64,000 bases of DNA from Desulfobulbus sp. (GTDB lineage: Bacteria; Desulfobacterota; Desulfobulbia; Desulfobulbales; Desulfobulbaceae). The notes beneath the pieces are model-generated. The model was not told the DNA's origin and did no database searches. It saw only the letters and a list, made by a program, of their open reading frames with translations. A program made the position numbers and the translations under genes. How positions within the stretch are numbered: the stretch's first letter is position 1; each line of letters starts with the position of its first letter. The stretch covers positions 1 through 64,000 of the forward strand of contig JAQUEZ010000009.1 in the NCBI GenBank assembly GCA_028684915.1, read 5' to 3'. Positions 17,627 to 27,210 of this stretch are shown in pieces.

Positions 17627-19492
17627 ATGAAAAAATTTATCTGGCTCCTCACCCGCCCCTTCTATTGGTTGTGGAAGATTCTTAGTTCCGGGTTGTCGCT
17701 GCTCTCTAACCTGATTTTTCTCAGTCTCATCATCGTCATTGTCACAGCCTCATTTTATGTGCCAAATGTCACGGTTCCCAACGGCTGTGCACTCATCCTC
17801 GCACCGGAAGGGGATATTGTCGAGGAACGCTCCCCCATGGATCCTGTGTCCAAGATCATCAATCAGGTTACTGATTCCTCGCTGCATTCGGAAACCTTTC
17901 TTCAGGATGTCCTTGATGCCGTGCATGCCGCAGCACAAGATCCCCGCATCAAACTTTTGGTGATCAACACCAACCGCATGGAAGGGGCCAGCCTGGATCA
18001 GATTCAGGCTATCGGTGAGGCGCTGGGGCAATTCAAGGATGAAGGCAAACAGATCATTGCCATTGGCGACAGCTTCAACCAAGCCCAGTATTACCTGGCT
18101 TCCTGGGCGGACAAAATCTATCTCCATCCCATGGGAACGGTCAACCTGCGGGGTTTTTCGGTCTATCGCCTCTATCTCAAGGAGATGCTGGATAAATTGG
18201 CCGTTGACTTCCATGTCTTTCGGGTGGGGACCTTTAAATCGGCAGTAGAACCCTTTCTCCGCAATGACATGTCACCGGAAGACCGCGAGGCCAACAGCCT
18301 CTGGCTGAATAAACTGTGGAGCCTGTACAGCGCTGATATTGTCAAGCATCGCCGACTTCTCCCGGAAGTGTTTGCCGAAAATGTCAACCAGATGGTTTCC
18401 CAATTAGCCTCCGTAGGGGGCGACCGGGCCCAACTGGCTCTGGCAACCGGTCTAGTGGACGGTCTGAAAACACGGCAGGAACTGGAGGCGATGTTTCTGA
18501 ACCAGGTTGGTCCGGCAGAGGATACAAAGAGCTTTAACCACATCGATTTTCAAAGCTACCTCCAGACCATCACCCCCTCCTACACCGAGCCCAAGGATCA
18601 GCAGGGCTTGATCGGTATTATCACCGCCCGTGGGAACATCTTGCCCGGCGAAGGATCGGTTGGCCAGATCGGCGCCGATGATCTGATTAAAAAAATCCGC
18701 AAGGCACGCCAGGATAAGCGCATCAAGGCAATTGTCCTGCGGATCAACACCGGTGGCGGCAGTGCCTTTGCCTCGGAACTGATCCGCCAGGAACTGGTCC
18801 AGGCTAAAAAAGAGGGCAAGGTGGTGGTGGTTTCCATGGGAGCGATGACTGCCTCCGGAGGCTACTGGCTTGCCGCTGATGCCGACAGCATTGTCGCCGC
18901 TCCGACCACGCTCACCGGCTCGATCGGTATTTTTGGTGCCATTCCCACCCTGGAAAAGAGCTTGGCCAAACTGGGAATCCACGGTGATGGTATCGGCACC
19001 ACTGAAGTGGCCCTTTTCGGCAACATGACCAACGCCATGAGCACAGAGGAAGCCTCTGCCTTCCAGATGGATGTGGAACAGGGGTACAAACAGTTTATCG
19101 GTATCGTGGCTCAGGGGAGGAAGATGCAGCCCGCTGCAGTGGAAAAAATTGCCGAAGGGCGGGTGTGGGATGGGACGACAGCCCAACAACTGGGCTTGGT
19201 AGATAAGTTGGGCACCCTGGAAACCGCTATTGCCGAGGCTGCCAGACTCGCTCAAGTGTCGCCGGAAAACGGCTTTTTTATCGACATGGATCCGGAAAAC
19301 CTGCTAGAACGATTCAAGCGGGCGGAGCAGCCGGTTGAGGCCCTAGTGGGCCGATGCATCCAGGCGCCTCTTGTCCCTGCGTCGTTGCAACGGGCGGTCG
19401 GCGCACAGCTTGATTTGTTCATCCCTAAGGAAGATCCACGCAACATGTACGCCCACAGCATGTTGCCTCGTGCGCCATTGAATCTCCGTTAA
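17627..19492 (+). CDS. sppA: Signal peptide peptidase SppA, long form
   Basis: Inner-membrane serine protease (family S49) that degrades cleaved signal peptides. At 621 residues it is the tandem-domain 67K type seen in E. coli. One N-terminal membrane helix (about 28-46) is followed by the inactive-looking first S49 repeat, which supplies the general-base Lys (K204 in GTFKSAVEPF), and the second repeat, which supplies the nucleophile Ser (S410 in TASGGYW). The Lys/Ser pair matches the E. coli 209/409 positions. The ATG at 17627 follows AAGG. A terminator follows the gene. Confidence 0.94.
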   Translation: MKKFIWLLTRPFYWLWKILSSGLSLLSNLIFLSLIIVIVTASFYVPNVTVPNGCALILAPEGDIVEERSPMDPVSKIINQVTDSSLHSETFLQDVLDAVHAAAQDPRIKLLVINTNRMEGASLDQIQAIGEALGQFKDEGKQIIAIGDSFNQAQYYLASWADKIYLHPMGTVNLRGFSVYRLYLKEMLDKLAVDFHVFRVGTFKSAVEPFLRNDMSPEDREANSLWLNKLWSLYSADIVKHRRLLPEVFAENVNQMVSQLASVGGDRAQLALATGLVDGLKTRQELEAMFLNQVGPAEDTKSFNHIDFQSYLQTITPSYTEPKDQQGLIGIITARGNILPGEGSVGQIGADDLIKKIRKARQDKRIKAIVLRINTGGGSAFASELIRQELVQAKKEGKVVVVSMGAMTASGGYWLAADADSIVAAPTTLTGSIGIFGAIPTLEKSLAKLGIHGDGIGTTEVALFGNMTNAMSTEEASAFQMDVEQGYKQFIGIVAQGRKMQPAAVEKIAEGRVWDGTTAQQLGLVDKLGTLETAIAEAARLAQVSPENGFFIDMDPENLLERFKRAEQPVEALVGRCIQAPLVPASLQRAVGAQLDLFIPKEDPRNMYAHSMLPRAPLNLR

Positions 19493-19508
19493 ATCAGCCT
19501 TCACCATA

Positions 19509-19532
19509 GGGGGCTCAAGAAGAGCCCCCTTT
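19509..19532 (+). terminator. Intrinsic terminator after sppA
   Basis: GGGGGCTC (19509-19516) pairs perfectly with GAGCCCCC (19522-19529) around AAGAA, followed by TTT. Two and a half tandem TTTACCCC units then run into the 3' end of rtcB on the other strand. Confidence 0.75.
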
Positions 19533-19538
19533 ACCCCT

Positions 19539-20708
19539 TTACCCCTTTACCACTGCCAGAGGTTGCAACTCGGCCACGACCTCGATTAAATCGAGCTGGT
19601 TCCTGATCACCTTGGCAATATCCTTGTACGCTCCCGGCGCCTCCTCGAGATCGTTGCGACGGTGAAGATCATGGAGGACATGCCGGGCATTGAGTTTGGC
19701 CACCTCTTCTTCCAGAGAAAGCACCCGCTGCGCCTCCTTGCGCCCCAGCACCCGGCCGGCGCCATGGGAACAGGACATGAAAGACTCTGGATTTCCCAAT
19801 CCCCGGACAATGTAACTTGCGCTCCCCTGGGATCCGGGAATAATCCCGTATTCGCCGTTGCGGGCACGGGTGGCCCCTTTGCGGTGCACCCACACCGTAC
19901 GCGAAAAATGGTGTTCCTGGGCCGCGTAGTTATGGGCCACGTCCAGGGCCTGGTCAAATAGATCGCACCCGGTTGCCTCAGCCACAATCTCCATGAAAAC
20001 CGCCATCATCTCCGCCCGGTTGGCGCGGGCAAACTCTACGCAATACCCCATCTCCGCCAGGTACTGCTGGCCAACCTGATCGGCGAGCGGCAACATGGCC
20101 AGTTGCCAAACCTTGGGAATGGGATTTTTATTCGTCCCAGCCAGCTGCACCGCCAACTTGTTGTAGTGGTCCGCCACTTTGTAGCCCAGGTTCCGACTGC
20201 CGGAATGAACCATCAACCAGATGCGATTATCGCTGCCCTGCTGGATTTCAATAAAATGATTGCCGCCCCCCAGTGTACCGATCTGGCATCGGGCGCGGCT
20301 AAACTCCTGGTCCACAACCGGCAAGGCTATATCGGCCAATGAGGGTTCGGGCATCCTCTCCAGCGCTCTGGGCTTTTTATGATGCGCAAATCCAAGCGGA
20401 ATAGCCTTACGCAAACCGATGAGGATCTTTTTGAGGATATCGACTTCGATTGCGTGAAGACCGGTTCGGACCGCTCGCATGCCGCAACCGATATCCACGC
20501 CCACCCCATGGGGAATCACCGCATCAATGGTCGCAAGAACACCGCCGATGGGCATACCGTACCCAACATGGGCATCGGCCATAATCGCCACATGGTGAAA
20601 AGCACAGGGCAAATTGGCCAAGTTGCGCGCCTGGACCAGGGCCTCGGTATCCAAATCATCAAGCCACAGCAGCAGCGGAATTTTTTCAGTTGTAACGACT
20701 TGGTGCAC
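19539..20708 (-). CDS. rtcB: RtcB-family RNA ligase
   Basis: GTP- and manganese-dependent ligase that joins RNA 2',3'-cyclic phosphate ends to 5'-hydroxyl ends. The 389-residue protein is shorter than the classic RtcB (about 408-480) but keeps the metal and guanylate motifs: ADAHVGYGMPIGGV, GVGVDIGCGM, GTLGGGNHFIEI, MVHSGSRNLG and SCSHGAGR with the His that carries GMP. I place the start at GTG 20708, preceded by AGAGGA; an upstream ATG at 20831 would add 41 unrelated residues overlapping the divergent gene. No archease or RtcA gene is adjacent. Confidence 0.9.
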   Translation of the reverse strand: MHQVVTTEKIPLLLWLDDLDTEALVQARNLANLPCAFHHVAIMADAHVGYGMPIGGVLATIDAVIPHGVGVDIGCGMRAVRTGLHAIEVDILKKILIGLRKAIPLGFAHHKKPRALERMPEPSLADIALPVVDQEFSRARCQIGTLGGGNHFIEIQQGSDNRIWLMVHSGSRNLGYKVADHYNKLAVQLAGTNKNPIPKVWQLAMLPLADQVGQQYLAEMGYCVEFARANRAEMMAVFMEIVAEATGCDLFDQALDVAHNYAAQEHHFSRTVWVHRKGATRARNGEYGIIPGSQGSASYIVRGLGNPESFMSCSHGAGRVLGRKEAQRVLSLEEEVAKLNARHVLHDLHRRNDLEEAPGAYKDIAKVIRNQLDLIEVVAELQPLAVVKG

Positions 20709-20829
20709 AGTGTCCTCTTGCTCTCTTTGCCCGCTGGTATATAGTGCCGCCTTATGTCTATCGGACCAGCTGCATTCGCTTGCAAATACGGCCCTATTCT
20801 CCCTACAACCACCACTCCCTGAGGACCGC

Positions 20830-21798
20830 ATGATAACCCAGGATACCCTGATCCACCTTTGGTTCCACCTTGGCTGGCCCCTGTTGCGTCTGCTGATCTA
20901 CCTGGCCATCGGCCTGTTGGCGGCACTCTTTATCGAATCGCTCAACTACACCCGAAAACTGGCGGTTGTGGCACGCCCGCTCACGCGTTTCGGCCATCTT
21001 TCCCCCCTCACCGGAGCCTCTTTTTCCCTCTGTTTTTTTTCCGGGATGGCTGCCAACACTATGCTTGCCGAAGGGTATGACAACAAAAAATTGAGTCGAA
21101 AAGAACTGATCCTGGCCAATCTTTTTAACAGCCTTCCCAGTAACTTCCTGCACCTGCCGACCACTTTTTTTATCGCCGCTCCGATCATCAAGGGTGCGGC
21201 GGTGGCCTATATCGGCCTGACCATCACCGCGGCCGTCCTGCGGACCCTCTTGATTGCCGTGATAGGCAGACTGCTGCTGCCGAAAAACAACAGCGAAGCC
21301 CTGAAAAACGAAATGCCACCGGATCCGGAGAATCCCTTCCGTACCGCCCTGGAAAACACCATGAAACGATTTAAGCGCCGGATTCGCAAGATCGTCACCT
21401 ACACCGTGCCTATCTACATCCTCTTCTACTTTCTCAGCGAAGCCGGTTTTTTTAAGGCGGCCGAGTATTTCATGGGGCAGCACCTGGCTTGGATGAGTTG
21501 GCTCACCCCGCAGGCACTCTCCATTCTTACCTTCCAGATGGCCGCCGAGTTCACCGCCGGACTCGCCGCCGCCGGATCCCTCATGGCCAGTGGCACCATG
21601 GAGGCCAAGGAGATCGTGCTGGTGCTGCTGATCGGCAACGTGCTCTCCTCACCTGTCCGCGCCATTCGTCACCAGTATCCCTATTATGCCGGTATCTTCA
21701 AGCCGGTGCTGGCGGCGGAACTGATCCTGTTCAGCCAAAGTTTCCGTGCCTTGAGCATAGCCTTGGTCGCTTTTTTGTACTATACTCTTTGTATGTAA
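20830..21798 (+). CDS. Nucleoside-recognition (Gate) domain membrane protein
   Basis: A 322-residue integral membrane protein with about eight hydrophobic segments (for example LLRLLIYLAIGLLAALF, VTYTVPIYILFYFL, IVLVLLIGNVLS). The segment SGMAANTMLAEGYDN and its later counterpart, FTAGLAAAGSLMASG, look like a pair of Gate-type repeats, the fold shared with nucleoside transporters and FeoB. Substrate unknown. The ATG at 20830 follows GAGGA and gives a compact product; earlier in-frame starts run into the divergent rtcB. It lies directly upstream of a UspA protein gene. Confidence 0.8.
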   Translation: MITQDTLIHLWFHLGWPLLRLLIYLAIGLLAALFIESLNYTRKLAVVARPLTRFGHLSPLTGASFSLCFFSGMAANTMLAEGYDNKKLSRKELILANLFNSLPSNFLHLPTTFFIAAPIIKGAAVAYIGLTITAAVLRTLLIAVIGRLLLPKNNSEALKNEMPPDPENPFRTALENTMKRFKRRIRKIVTYTVPIYILFYFLSEAGFFKAAEYFMGQHLAWMSWLTPQALSILTFQMAAEFTAGLAAAGSLMASGTMEAKEIVLVLLIGNVLSSPVRAIRHQYPYYAGIFKPVLAAELILFSQSFRALSIALVAFLYYTLCM

Positions 21799-21897
21799 AA
21801 TCGAATTGATACATTCAAGGATGCGTTGAATAATTCGCTAGACTGCCCGCAAGCTATCAACCAGCGAAAATTTCACACCCACACCAAGGAGGACCGG

Positions 21898-22821
21898 ATG
21901 GACAGAACTATTCTTGTTGCTATTGACGGTTCGGTATACAGCTCCAACAGCCTTGATTACCTGGCTCAACTGTTTGCAGCCGATCGCAAACTGAACGTCC
22001 ACCTCCTCCATGTGGTCTCCTCCGGAGGGGCTGACAAAGACTGGATGTACGAGGTTGACCCGCTCCGAGGCCAGGCATCCGGCACCGACAAAGGCTCGAT
22101 CCTCGCCCGTAAGCACCTCAAAGAGGCCGAAGAACGGCTGATTCGTCACGGTTTTACTGAGGCGCAAATCCAGACCCACACCAAAACCAGTTCGACAATA
22201 TGCACAGCTATCCGTGAAGAGGCGAAACGGGGAAACTACGACGCGGTCCTCATTGGCCGCCGCGGCCTTGGGGCTGTGGGTAACATGTTTTTCGGCAGCA
22301 CCTCCTCGGATCTGATCGAAAAATGCCACCGCTCACCGTTATGGATCGTGGACGGCAACGTCAGTGCCACTCGCTTTCTCCTTGCCGTTCACAGCCAACC
22401 CTCGTCGCTGATGGCCGCAGACCACCTGGCTTTTATGCTCAAGAGCCACCCTAGTGCGGAGATCTACCTCTACCACTCCGACTCGGTCTTCGGCAAACAG
22501 ACACCCGCACGAGCAGAAGCATTCCATGCCCAATGGGGCAAGGCCTGGTGCGACCAATATCTGGATCTGGACAACTTCCTTTTTTATGCCCATGCGCAGC
22601 TGTTGGCGGACAACGGCTTTTCCCGGCACAGAATTAAACAGTTGCCCACCCAAATGCATCTGGATGTGAGCAGCGATCTGCTCAAACAGGCCAAACAGCA
22701 CAACTGTGGAACCATCGTCATCGGCCGCAGACGACGTGATCTCAGTCGAGGTCAACTCAAAGGCGTCTCCGACAAAACCGTCAAGCAGGCCCAGAACGTC
22801 GCTGTCTGGCTGGCCGGTTAA
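21898..22821 (+). CDS. Tandem universal stress (UspA) protein
   Basis: A 307-residue protein with two Usp folds. The first (1-155) starts RTILVAIDGSVYSSN and ends with the ATP-loop pattern G-2x-G-9x-GS (GRRGLGAVGNMFFGSTS). The second (about 160-305) is more diverged; its loop IGRRRRDLSRGQLKGVSDKT keeps only part of the pattern, so nucleotide binding may be restricted to the first domain. The ATG at 21898 has a perfect GGAGGA upstream. It follows the Gate-domain membrane protein by 100 bases and may respond to the same signal. Confidence 0.9.
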   Translation: MDRTILVAIDGSVYSSNSLDYLAQLFAADRKLNVHLLHVVSSGGADKDWMYEVDPLRGQASGTDKGSILARKHLKEAEERLIRHGFTEAQIQTHTKTSSTICTAIREEAKRGNYDAVLIGRRGLGAVGNMFFGSTSSDLIEKCHRSPLWIVDGNVSATRFLLAVHSQPSSLMAADHLAFMLKSHPSAEIYLYHSDSVFGKQTPARAEAFHAQWGKAWCDQYLDLDNFLFYAHAQLLADNGFSRHRIKQLPTQMHLDVSSDLLKQAKQHNCGTIVIGRRRRDLSRGQLKGVSDKTVKQAQNVAVWLAG

Positions 22822-22829
22822 CCCCACAC

Positions 22830-22849
22830 GCCCGGTGTTCTCACCGGGC
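22830..22849. terminator. Hairpin in the convergent usp/M16 gap
   Basis: GCCCGGTG (22830-22837) pairs perfectly with CACCGGGC (22842-22849) around TTCT. It overlaps the last codons of the M16 gene on the minus strand and follows the usp stop by eight bases. There is no T-run either side, so termination is plausible but not certain. Confidence 0.5.
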
Positions 22850-25738
22850 GGCTTCACCAACCTGAGTTTTTTCGTTGTTCGCAGGGCTGATAATCACAGT
22901 GGTGGCCTGCTCAGGCTTCAGATACTGACGCGCCAGAGCAGTCAACTCCTTGGCCTTGATAGCGGCAAACCCTTCCATGATCGAGTGCGGCCAGTCTAAC
23001 TGCTGAGGATGACGACTGCAGAGGTTGAGCACCGATTCCATCCAATAACGATTGTTGCGCTTAATATCCTTGATCGAAGTCAAAATCGGTTCCAGAGCAC
23101 GATGCAGTTCATCCTCACCCACACCTTTCTCCCCCAAGCTCGCCGCCACATCCTTTATCACTTGAGCAAGCGATTCCGCCTGTTCCGGGGCCACAATCAG
23201 GGAACTTTGCATCAAGCCGAAACCCGCATGGCCTCGGCTCGGCTGGCTGATCACCTGGGGCGAATAGGTGGCGCTAAGCTCCTCGCGAATCTTGACCCGA
23301 AGCCGATCATCGAGAATGGCCGCCAAGAGGTTAAGCCGGCGGGTTCGGTCGATATCCCAGAAATCGCTGGTTTTCCAGGCCACGGTCAGCATGGTTTTAT
23401 TGATGGCACTGGCCACCTTCAACTGCTGCACCTGACCGCCGGGAAAAATCGGCGTAGCCTCGGGAACGGTTACCCCAGCGCGGCGATTTTCGTGGCCTAA
23501 ATAACGATTCACAAGCTGCAAGGCCACCTGGGGATCGATATCCCCCACCACGTTAATCTCAAGCGGCGCCTTGGTAAAGGCGGGGATAAGCCAGGAGCGT
23601 ATTTGTGCAAGTTTCACCTTGGCGACCTCGTCCCAGGAAGCCATGCCGTATTCTGGGCAGGAACCTGCAAGAAATCGCTCGCCTTGAATCTGCTGCACCC
23701 CTTCAACCGAATTGTCCGACTGACGATACATGCGCTGCAGGCTGTCCCGACTGCGATTAAAAGCATCTTCACGAAAGGCGGGATCATGCAGATGGTGATA
23801 GAGCAGCTGCAACAGCAACTCAAACTCGTTGGTGAGCGAACCGCCAACAAAGGAAAAACTCTCCGGGCCAATCTTGAACGCTAGTTCCGCGTTTGATCCC
23901 GCCAATGCGGCTCCTAGCTGCTCATTGCTCAACCGGCCAATCCCACTCTCGCTGACCACCGCCTGGGCCAAGAGGGCCAGACCTTTTTCCGGCTCGGCCT
24001 GTTTCCCCTGACCAAAATGGACCGAAAGCAGCACCTGATTAGCCTGAAAATCGGTTTGTTTAATGTTGAGCTGCACCCCACCGGCTAATTGGTAGGTACT
24101 GATACCAATGTCCGAATATTGGTGCATGCTGGCCACGGTTCCAGCCTTAGCCGGAGGCTGCAAGTAAGGAAAAGACACCCGCTGTTCGCCAACCCAAGGC
24201 ACCAGAGGCGCCTGTTCTGCCTGAGAGAAGGCCTCCTTGACCTTCGCCTCTCCCTGTTGCCCTTTCAGCTCCAGGGGAAGAACGCCAACCACCTCAAGCA
24301 AACGGCGAGGATGCCCCCAGAGACCATGCATGGCCTGGTTGATATCGGCAAGGGTGATCTTCTCCAGCACCGGCCCATACAGTTTCATTTCCTGTTCAGG
24401 GGAGAGCACAACCTCCTGGTCGTTGAGCTTACGAATAATATCCTCAGCCACCTCACGACTGTCGCGGGTGGTACTTGTTTGCACCGCTTTTTTCAACAAG
24501 GCGTGAATCTCCCGTTTACCCCGGGCAAGTTCCTCCGCGGAAAAACCATCGTGAAGGGCCTGGGCAAGCGTTGCCTGCAGCAGTTGTATCCCCTCCTGCC
24601 AGCGACCGGCCACCACACGACCGGTCAGCGTGGCAAACCCATAACGCCCCATAAAGAGTCCCCCTTGGACGGCTGGCTGTGCAAGAGGGATGCCCGGTTG
24701 TTCTTCCAGATATTTAAGTCGATTGGACAAAAGCAATATGGCAAGATAGCGCTGAATCTGATCAGTTTCCCAAGCTAGGGTATCTGGTTGTGGACGATGG
24801 TTGAATACCGTGGTCAAGGCGAGGTTAGTGTAGCCCAGTTCCTCTTCAGGATAGACCAGCACCTCTGTGCCTTTTTCAGGCAACTGGCCGTAATCTTGGC
24901 ATTGTCCGACGCTTCCAACACCCTGCAAAGGGGCAAAGGCCTTGGCAAGCAACGACTCAACGGCCTGCGGTTGAATATCGCCAACAACAACCACAATCAT
25001 ATTTTCCGGTCGATACCAACGATCGTAATACCTTCGTAAAAGATGGCTGTCTGCAGCCTTGATCACCGCCTCGGTGCCAATGGGCTCCCGCTTGGCAACC
25101 AGGGTTTCACTAAAATCAAACTGCATCTGTTTCTTTGAAACCCGCGTGGCTGCGGAATCACGGCTCCTTTTTTCCGCCAGGATAACGCCTCGCTCCCGGT
25201 CGACCTCGGTTTCAAGAAGCAGAGCACCGCGAGCATAATCAGCCAATACCCTAAATCCCTCGGCTATCACCTTATTGTTGTTTGCAGGTAGGAGCAGATT
25301 GTAGACAGTTTCGTCGAACCCTGTGTGCGCATTGGTATCGCCACCAAACCCCATGCCCAGCGATTGGAAAAATTTCACCAGGGTACCGGGGGGATAATGG
25401 GTGGTGCCGTTGAACAACATGTGTTCGAGAAAATGGGCAACTCCCCGTTGATCCTCAGTTTCGTGCAACGAACCGGTCTGTACATTAAGATACATCGCCA
25501 CCCGCTGTTTAGGCTTGGCATTGGCCTTCACCACATAGCGAAGTCCGTTGGCCAACCGACCAAAAACCAGGCTGGGGTCGGGCTTGAGATCACTCGCGTC
25601 CTGCGGCCAACCCGTGGTGAGGCAGTGATCAGCCAGCGGTTGACTGGTCTGAGCCAAAGCGCCATACACGGGAAACCACTGAAAAAATGAAAAAAGAAAA
25701 AGGACAATAACTACACGTTGCCAAAGAGAATGTCGCAT
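22841..25738 (-). CDS. M16 family zinc metallopeptidase, secreted
   Basis: A 965-residue pitrilysin/PqqL-like peptidase. A signal peptide is visible (hydrophobic VVIVLFLFSFFQW, then cleavage near GALAQ), indicating export to the periplasm. The first M16 domain carries the inverted zinc motif HFLEH (residues 102-106, in HFLEHMLFNGTTHYPPG) and the downstream Glu in DRERGVILAEKR. Three further M16-like domains without the motif follow, as usual in this family. The function is likely degradation of peptides in the periplasm. It is divergent from the SDR-like gene with about 70 bases between them. Confidence 0.92.
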   Translation of the reverse strand: MRHSLWQRVVIVLFLFSFFQWFPVYGALAQTSQPLADHCLTTGWPQDASDLKPDPSLVFGRLANGLRYVVKANAKPKQRVAMYLNVQTGSLHETEDQRGVAHFLEHMLFNGTTHYPPGTLVKFFQSLGMGFGGDTNAHTGFDETVYNLLLPANNNKVIAEGFRVLADYARGALLLETEVDRERGVILAEKRSRDSAATRVSKKQMQFDFSETLVAKREPIGTEAVIKAADSHLLRRYYDRWYRPENMIVVVVGDIQPQAVESLLAKAFAPLQGVGSVGQCQDYGQLPEKGTEVLVYPEEELGYTNLALTTVFNHRPQPDTLAWETDQIQRYLAILLLSNRLKYLEEQPGIPLAQPAVQGGLFMGRYGFATLTGRVVAGRWQEGIQLLQATLAQALHDGFSAEELARGKREIHALLKKAVQTSTTRDSREVAEDIIRKLNDQEVVLSPEQEMKLYGPVLEKITLADINQAMHGLWGHPRRLLEVVGVLPLELKGQQGEAKVKEAFSQAEQAPLVPWVGEQRVSFPYLQPPAKAGTVASMHQYSDIGISTYQLAGGVQLNIKQTDFQANQVLLSVHFGQGKQAEPEKGLALLAQAVVSESGIGRLSNEQLGAALAGSNAELAFKIGPESFSFVGGSLTNEFELLLQLLYHHLHDPAFREDAFNRSRDSLQRMYRQSDNSVEGVQQIQGERFLAGSCPEYGMASWDEVAKVKLAQIRSWLIPAFTKAPLEINVVGDIDPQVALQLVNRYLGHENRRAGVTVPEATPIFPGGQVQQLKVASAINKTMLTVAWKTSDFWDIDRTRRLNLLAAILDDRLRVKIREELSATYSPQVISQPSRGHAGFGLMQSSLIVAPEQAESLAQVIKDVAASLGEKGVGEDELHRALEPILTSIKDIKRNNRYWMESVLNLCSRHPQQLDWPHSIMEGFAAIKAKELTALARQYLKPEQATTVIISPANNEKTQVGEAAR

Positions 25739-25810
25739 TGTCTAACCTGTTTGCTTGGTGTATGAGAGGAGATAGGGTGAAACTATAGTGTAGTCTTGGA
25801 GGAAAACAAG

Positions 25811-26638
25811 ATGCAGGTACGCGGGAAAAGAGCATTGGTTCTGGGGGCTTCCCGGGGCGTTGGCTTGGCTATTGCCAGAACTTTGGCCGCCGAGGGCGTT
25901 CGCTTGGCACTCCCCTGGCACGACTGGCCGGAATCGGCCATGGCCATGGTTGAAGAATTCGCTACGCGGGAACAAGATCATTTTGCCTTTCAGGCCGACC
26001 TGCGCCATCCCCAAGACATCGCTGCGCTGATGGACTCTGTCAACAAGCAGTTCGGCGGTCTCGACATCCTGATTAACAATATCGAGCGTGGCGGCATGCC
26101 GATTCTCCATGGAGGCTATCATCACCCTATAAACCGAGAACAGTGGCAACTGGAAATGGAAACCACACTCCATGCCAAATGGCTGGTGTTTGACCAGGCC
26201 TTACCGCTGTTGCGCCAAAGCCCGGAGGCAGCAGTGGTCAACATTTCCTCGATAGCTGCGGTCACCGGACGCAGCGGTCCAGTCGGACTGCTCTTTAACG
26301 ATGGGTACAGCGCCGCCAACAGGGGTGTAGCCTCCCTGACCCAAACCTGGGCTCGGTTGGGCGCACCGTCAATACGGGTCAATGAACTGATGCTGGGCCT
26401 CATTGACCAGCGCCACGGGCCAGGAACCAGAGGCTGGGGGTTGCTGAGCAAGGAGCAACAACAGGCCCTGATGGACCACACGCCTCTTGGTCGAACCGGT
26501 TCTCCGGCAGAGGTTGCTCAGGCTGTTTTGTTTCTGGTGCGGGATGCGGATTTTATGACTGGAGCGATCTTGAGAATGGACGGAGGATACGTTCTCGGTG
26601 GAGATCAGCCCTCAACCATGCCTGCAGGCGCGCTTTGA
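25811..26638 (+). CDS. SDR-family protein lacking the catalytic lysine
   Basis: A 275-residue short-chain dehydrogenase/reductase fold. The Rossmann motif GASRGVG (13-18), the NN-type motif ILINNIERGG, and the Ser in NISSIAAVTG (146/147) are present. The active-site YxxxK reads YSAAN: Tyr 166 is kept but the Lys position is Asn 170. The C-terminal LGRTGSPAEVAQAVLFL, MTGAILRMDGGY region is normal. Without that Lys, ordinary SDR redox catalysis is doubtful, so it may be a binding protein or a divergent enzyme. The start is ATG 25811 with GGAGGA seven bases upstream; a TTG at 25796 is unlikely. Substrate unknown. Confidence 0.85.
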   Translation: MQVRGKRALVLGASRGVGLAIARTLAAEGVRLALPWHDWPESAMAMVEEFATREQDHFAFQADLRHPQDIAALMDSVNKQFGGLDILINNIERGGMPILHGGYHHPINREQWQLEMETTLHAKWLVFDQALPLLRQSPEAAVVNISSIAAVTGRSGPVGLLFNDGYSAANRGVASLTQTWARLGAPSIRVNELMLGLIDQRHGPGTRGWGLLSKEQQQALMDHTPLGRTGSPAEVAQAVLFLVRDADFMTGAILRMDGGYVLGGDQPSTMPAGAL

Positions 26639-26661
26639 GGGCTGAACGAAGAATGGGGCAA

Positions 26662-26919
26662 TCAGATATCCAACACCCAATCAGGCAGGTGATGCAGGAT
26701 ATATTCGCTTACTTTTTCTTTGGCCTCCGGGTCGTCTACGGCAACCCCCGCGTCACGCGTTACCTCCTCGAAGTCGTACCAGCACAGTTCTTTGTCCTGA
26801 CGACTGTAGACGGTAAGGATGCGATGATTCGCCTGATCGATATCCTCTTCCTCTTGGATGGCACCGACCAAACGAGCCGCCTCTTCATAGGGTAAAAATC
26901 GGATTTCTTCTTCGCTCAT
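26662..26919 (-). CDS. Small acidic protein of unknown function
   Basis: An 85-residue acidic protein starting MSEEEIRFLPYEEAARLVGA and ending LPDWVLDI, with no signal peptide or membrane helix. I recognise no family. It lies downstream of rpmB on the same strand, beyond the rpmB terminator, and convergent with the SDR-like gene. The ATG at 26919 has a weak purine-rich site (CGAGAGA) upstream. The acidic start and regular amino-acid composition look like a real gene. Confidence 0.6.
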   Translation of the reverse strand: MSEEEIRFLPYEEAARLVGAIQEEEDIDQANHRILTVYSRQDKELCWYDFEEVTRDAGVAVDDPEAKEKVSEYILHHLPDWVLDI

Positions 26920-26960
26920 TGTTCTCTCGGCTTTCTAAAGTATTCCCTGGCAAATGAATG

Positions 26961-26993
26961 GAAAAAGGGCGAGATGAACAGGTCAACTCGCCC
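26961..26993 (-). terminator. Intrinsic terminator after rpmB
   Basis: On the minus strand GGGCGAG (26993-26987) pairs with CTCGCCC (26973-26967) around a 13-base loop, followed by five T (26966-26962). A classical Rho-independent terminator. Confidence 0.85.
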
Positions 26994-27015
26994 TAATACC
27001 AGTAACCAGAAAAAA

Positions 27016-27210
27016 TCAGGCAGGCTTTACAACAGCCCCGGAGCGGATGCAACGGGTGCAGACCTTGGCATGAACGGTTGCACCGTCTGCGTTGACCATC
27101 CGAACTTTTTGCAAGTTAGGCAGCCAGCGGCGGCGGGTCTTGTTATGGGCGTGGCTGACGTTATTGCCGGTAGAAGGGCCTTTGCCACAGATTTCACAAT
27201 TACGGGCCAT
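27016..27210 (-). CDS. rpmB: Ribosomal protein L28, zinc-binding form
   Basis: A 64-residue large-subunit protein: [35 protein letters not shown] and [11 protein letters not shown]. Two CxxC pairs (residues 5-8 and near the C-terminus) mark the C+ form that binds zinc. The ATG at 27210 is preceded by TAGGAGAT; an in-frame ATG at 27246 would add 12 residues not seen in the family. It is monocistronic, with its own terminator. Confidence 0.96.
   Translation of the reverse strand: MARNCEICGKGPSTGNNVSHAHNKTRRRWLPNLQKVRMVNADGATVHAKVCTRCIRSGAVVKPA

Noticed and set aside
18452..19255. Open frame of 267 codons antisense to sppA
   Set aside because: Shadow of the sppA catalytic domain; no motifs and no promoter.
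19530..19552. Tandem TTTACCCC repeats as a CRISPR or regulatory array
   Set aside because: Only two and a half 8-base units with no spacers; they fall between the sppA terminator and the rtcB stop.
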